DNA from: Clostridia bacterium
GTDB lineage: Bacteria > Bacillota > Clostridia > Oscillospirales > Acutalibacteraceae
NCBI GenBank assembly: GCA_017626295.1
Contig: JAGAJB010000009.1
Coordinates: 32,548 to 96,547, forward strand
Direction of reading: 5' to 3'
DNA length: 64,000 bases
Part shown: piece by piece, positions 61,733 to 64,000 of the stretch
Position numbering within the stretch: the stretch's first letter is position 1
Layout of the letters: each line of letters opens with the position of its first letter
Position numbers and translations under genes: made by a program
Notes under the pieces: generated by a model
Databases searched by the model: none
What the model was told of the DNA's origin: nothing
What the model saw: only the letters and a program-made list of their open reading frames with translations

Positions 61733-63760
61733 TTATTTTATCTGTGTACCTGCGGGAACGCAGTCGGGAAGGAATACTACCTGGCAACCGCAAGCGCCGT
61801 TTGTTGCGGCAAGAAGCATACCGTCACTCTGAACACCGGAGAATCTTGCGGGTTCAAGGTTTGCAATAACGATAATCTTTTTACCTACAAGTTGTTCACA
61901 AGTGTACTCGCTCTTAATTGAAGAAACGATTGTACGGTTTTCACCGCTGCCGTCGTTAAGGGTAAGTTTAAGGCAACTGTGTGACTTTCTGATTTCCTGT
62001 GCTTTTACGATTTCGCAAACTCTGAGGTCGAGTTTTTCAAAGTAATCAATGGAAACCTGTTCTTCCTTAAAGGGAACGAAAGCATCTGCTTCACCGTAAA
62101 CGTGTTTATCCTCTGTTTCTTCAATAACTTCCGCTTTAGCGTCTTCCTCGGCCTTTGCTTCTTCAGCGGTTTTCTCATAAGAGAAGTCGAGAAGTCCTAC
62201 GTATTTCTGAGGGTCAATAGCGTAAAGGAAGAGATAAAGACGGGGGCCTTTTTCCTTATCAATAAGGAGTTTGTAAATATTCTTGAAGAAAGTACCCTGT
62301 AAAGATTTAAGTGCCTTTTCATCAAGGTCGCCACCGTTAATTTCTTTCGGAATAGCGTAAAGTTTTCTGTTGAGTTCATCAAGGTCGTAACCGCCTTCGG
62401 AAATAAACTCAAAGAGTGCTTTAACTTCTGCCTTCTGGCTTTCTGTAAGAGTTTCGTAAATCTCCCAATTTCTGAAAGTACGAAGTCTGTTTACCTGGTC
62501 GGGTGCGCAGTTTTCAAGCCAATATTTAGCCTTGTCGAGTCTTGCGCCGAACTGCTCGTGTTTGTAGGGAGTACCGATTTTTTCAAAAACGGTTTCAAGC
62601 ATAGGCACGTTGAAGTCAACAACACTGCCCAACTGAACGAGAAGGCTCATGGGAACTGTGTCGAGAACTCTGTCACCAACTGTGGTGTTGTACATAATAT
62701 CTTTCTGAGCCTCGTTAGCAGTACCGTCTTTAACGGCATTGTACATTTTATCGAACTCAAAATACTGTCTTAAAATACCGTCATCAAAGCAGAAGTCAAA
62801 TGCTTTAAGAGGTTCTGTTTTTGAGTAGAGCCAAAGAATAACTTCGGGTTCATAAATTTTAAGAAGTGTTTCGGGGGTAAGGTTAAGACCTGAAGAACCG
62901 GACATTTTACCTGTTGTACCCTTGATACCGATGAACTCATAACCTTGGAAAAGGGGAGGCTCATAGCCGAAAATCTTCTTGGCAATATCTTTACTTGTGT
63001 CGTAACTGCCGTGGGGGCTTGCGTGGTCTTTTCCGCCGGGTTCAAAGTCTACGCCTTCATACATCCAACGCATAGGCCAGTCAATTTTCCAGGCAAGTTT
63101 GCAGTTGAAGTCCTTTGTGAAGTCAAAAGAACCTTTGTGACCGCAAGCACAAGTGTATTCTGCCTGTGTACAATCATCGGAAAGAGATACGATTTTTGTT
63201 GTATCTTTACCGCACTCGGAACAGTAGATGCTTACAGGGTAATAGTTTTCTCTCTCGCCTTCCTGTACAGGCTGTGTACGGTGGCTTGCAAGAATATCGA
63301 AAATTTCCCCGCGCTTTTTAAGAGAATGAAGAATATGTTTTGTATATTTACCGCTTCTGTACATCTCTGCCTGGTGGCGGTAATCCATATCAATACCGAA
63401 TTTTACAATTGAACGCTCAAATTCGTGTTCAAAATATTCCGCATAAGTTTTTTCTTCTGTGTCGAAGGGGTTTCTGACATCAACATAGGGACAGCCTATG
63501 TATTTTTCCATATCGCTGTCAATAGCCGCAACGTTAACGGGAACTTTTCTCATACGGTCAAATTCGTCCCAAGAGAAAAGGAGTTTTGCCTTTTTGCCTT
63601 TTTTAATAAGTGCGCGAACAACGAAATAACTTGTTGCAATATCGCGGAAGTTACCGATATGAATAGAGCCTGAGGGGCTTATACCTGCGGCGCAGACATA
63701 TTCTTCCTTATCGGGATTGCGCTTTATGATGCGGTCTGCAATCATTTCTGACCAATGCAT
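61733..63760 (-). CDS. lysS: Class I lysyl-tRNA synthetase with C-terminal tRNA-binding domain
   Basis: 675 residues. Class I signatures: GISPSGSIHIGNFRD at 26-40 (the HIGH motif as HIGN) and GTTGKMSGSSGLNL (KMSKS), with the FEPGGKDHASPHGSYD segment that marks class I LysRS, and a CSEC...CACG zinc ribbon. After about residue 565, an acidic linker leads to an OB-fold tRNA-binding domain of the Trbp111/EMAPII type (YFEKLDLRVCEIVKAQEI ... NLEPARFSGVQSDGMLLAA), which normally ends MetRS. It is not MetRS: the catalytic part lacks the MetRS insert and matches LysRS1. A lysyl-tRNA synthetase of the unusual archaeal-type class therefore carries an appended domain. Confidence 0.88.
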   Translation of the reverse strand: MHWSEMIADRIIKRNPDKEEYVCAAGISPSGSIHIGNFRDIATSYFVVRALIKKGKKAKLLFSWDEFDRMRKVPVNVAAIDSDMEKYIGCPYVDVRNPFDTEEKTYAEYFEHEFERSIVKFGIDMDYRHQAEMYRSGKYTKHILHSLKKRGEIFDILASHRTQPVQEGERENYYPVSIYCSECGKDTTKIVSLSDDCTQAEYTCACGHKGSFDFTKDFNCKLAWKIDWPMRWMYEGVDFEPGGKDHASPHGSYDTSKDIAKKIFGYEPPLFQGYEFIGIKGTTGKMSGSSGLNLTPETLLKIYEPEVILWLYSKTEPLKAFDFCFDDGILRQYFEFDKMYNAVKDGTANEAQKDIMYNTTVGDRVLDTVPMSLLVQLGSVVDFNVPMLETVFEKIGTPYKHEQFGARLDKAKYWLENCAPDQVNRLRTFRNWEIYETLTESQKAEVKALFEFISEGGYDLDELNRKLYAIPKEINGGDLDEKALKSLQGTFFKNIYKLLIDKEKGPRLYLFLYAIDPQKYVGLLDFSYEKTAEEAKAEEDAKAEVIEETEDKHVYGEADAFVPFKEEQVSIDYFEKLDLRVCEIVKAQEIRKSHSCLKLTLNDGSGENRTIVSSIKSEYTCEQLVGKKIIVIANLEPARFSGVQSDGMLLAATNGACGCQVVFLPDCVPAGTQIK

Positions 63761-63803
63761 AGTATCACACTCGTTTCTTTAAAACATAAATTTACAGTCT
63801 ATT

Positions 63804-63832
63804 ATTTTACAATACAGGAAACTTTATGTCAA
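63804..63832 (-). promoter_or_regulatory. Promoter of the lysS gene
   Basis: TTGACA (63832-63827), 17 bases, TAAAAT (63809-63804) on the minus strand, 44 bases before the start codon. No T-box specifier or antiterminator is visible in this short leader. Confidence 0.75.
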
Positions 63833-63927
63833 GTTAAAGAATACAATAATTTATATATAATTGTAGAGTCGTCAATGATAGGTGACAAAAAGTCTCAAAA
63901 AAATATGATGATAGAAGAAACTATTAT

Positions 63928-63975
63928 GATTTTGGCAGAAATGAGGAGCCGAGGCGACGAATTTCTGCCAAAATC
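63928..63975. repeat. Inverted repeat with 15-base arms
   Basis: GATTTTGGCAGAAAT (63928-63942) and its exact complement (63961-63975) enclose an 18-base GC-rich loop. No T run follows on either strand. Perhaps the end of a dispersed palindromic element or the stem of a gene beyond the window. Bases 63833-63927 and 63976-64000 show no ORF. Confidence 0.55.
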
Positions 63976-64000
63976 AGTGCGAATTTTGTACCTCTTGATA

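Noticed and set aside
61733..63760. Methionyl-tRNA synthetase
   Set aside because: Only the C-terminal tRNA-binding domain is MetRS-like; the catalytic motifs are those of class I LysRS.
63761..63833. T-box leader of the lysyl-tRNA synthetase gene
   Set aside because: The promoter lies only 44 bases before the start codon, leaving no room for a T-box.

Overview
The window is a 64 kb stretch of a low-to-moderate GC, Gram-positive-type bacterial chromosome. The most likely source is a gut-associated member of the Clostridia (Oscillospirales/Ruminococcaceae-like). This rests on strong GGAGG/AAAGGTGA ribosome binding sites, ATGA-overlapping operons, the glgB-glgC-glgD-glgA set, a TagF-type wall polymer transferase, a PFL/ACT pair, a GPH sugar symporter and a class I lysyl-tRNA synthetase with a tRNA-binding tail. 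The taxon is inference; there is no rRNA gene in the window.

Layout. 1-2.2 kb: the 3' part of a fibronectin-III-like repeat protein. 2.2-6.9 kb: glyA, then a nadA-nadB-nadC operon for de novo NAD synthesis. 7-9.4 kb: a fused TagF-type transferase/GT4 glycosyltransferase. 9.5-13.7 kb: a MarR-controlled heterodimeric ABC exporter. 14-19.8 kb: a complete glycogen synthesis operon followed by a convergent XRE regulator. 20.5-24.4 kb: a histidine phosphatase, two amidohydrolases, an XRE/small-protein module and ksgA. 24.5-28.9 kb: a GH78 alpha-L-rhamnosidase, an anchored hypothetical protein, fba and a dCMP deaminase. 29-33.3 kb: a DUF2238-like membrane protein, a secreted ceramidase-like protein and a secreted PHP protein. 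33.5-36.5 kb: an ACT/PFL/acyltransferase operon and a second XRE/small-protein module. 36.6-45.8 kb: GH2, mnmG, nitroreductase, a SurA-like lipoprotein, a GPH symporter, L-serine dehydratase and mnmA. 46-47 kb: a PHP phosphoesterase. 47-48.9 kb: an IS1182-like element with a frameshifted transposase. 48.9-49.1 kb: a candidate structured RNA. 49.1-56.4 kb: a sulfur/Fe-S island with a transposon marker (TnpV). 56.5-64 kb: tadA-luxS, a CPBP protease, zapA, dut, mnmE, a GNAT enzyme and class I lysS.

The most interesting part is the 49.1-56.4 kb island. One minus-strand operon (metY-cysK-iscS-iscU-nadA2-mnmA2-rrf2) carries sulfur from sulfide to Cys/homocysteine, then to persulfide, Fe-S clusters and tRNA thiolation. 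It brings second copies of nadA and mnmA. Its leader encodes a 44-residue peptide rich in Met and Cys, followed by a strong intrinsic terminator about 30 bases after its stop codon: the layout of a transcription attenuator read out by Met/Cys-tRNA supply. A palindrome overlaps the -35 box, and a similar heptamer lies inside the promoter of the island's own Cys-rich Rrf2 regulator, which suggests a second, Fe-S-dependent control layer. A TnpV gene, the adjacent IS and the duplicated genes point to horizontal acquisition.

The genes also form a wobble-modification theme: mnmE, mnmG, two mnmA, iscS and tadA lie within 26 kb. Other points worth a second look are the TadA-LuxS single reading frame that depends on an A8 run, the nested-helix RNA candidate beside the IS, two paralogous divergent XRE/small-protein modules with doubled operators, and the LysRS1-tRBD fusion.
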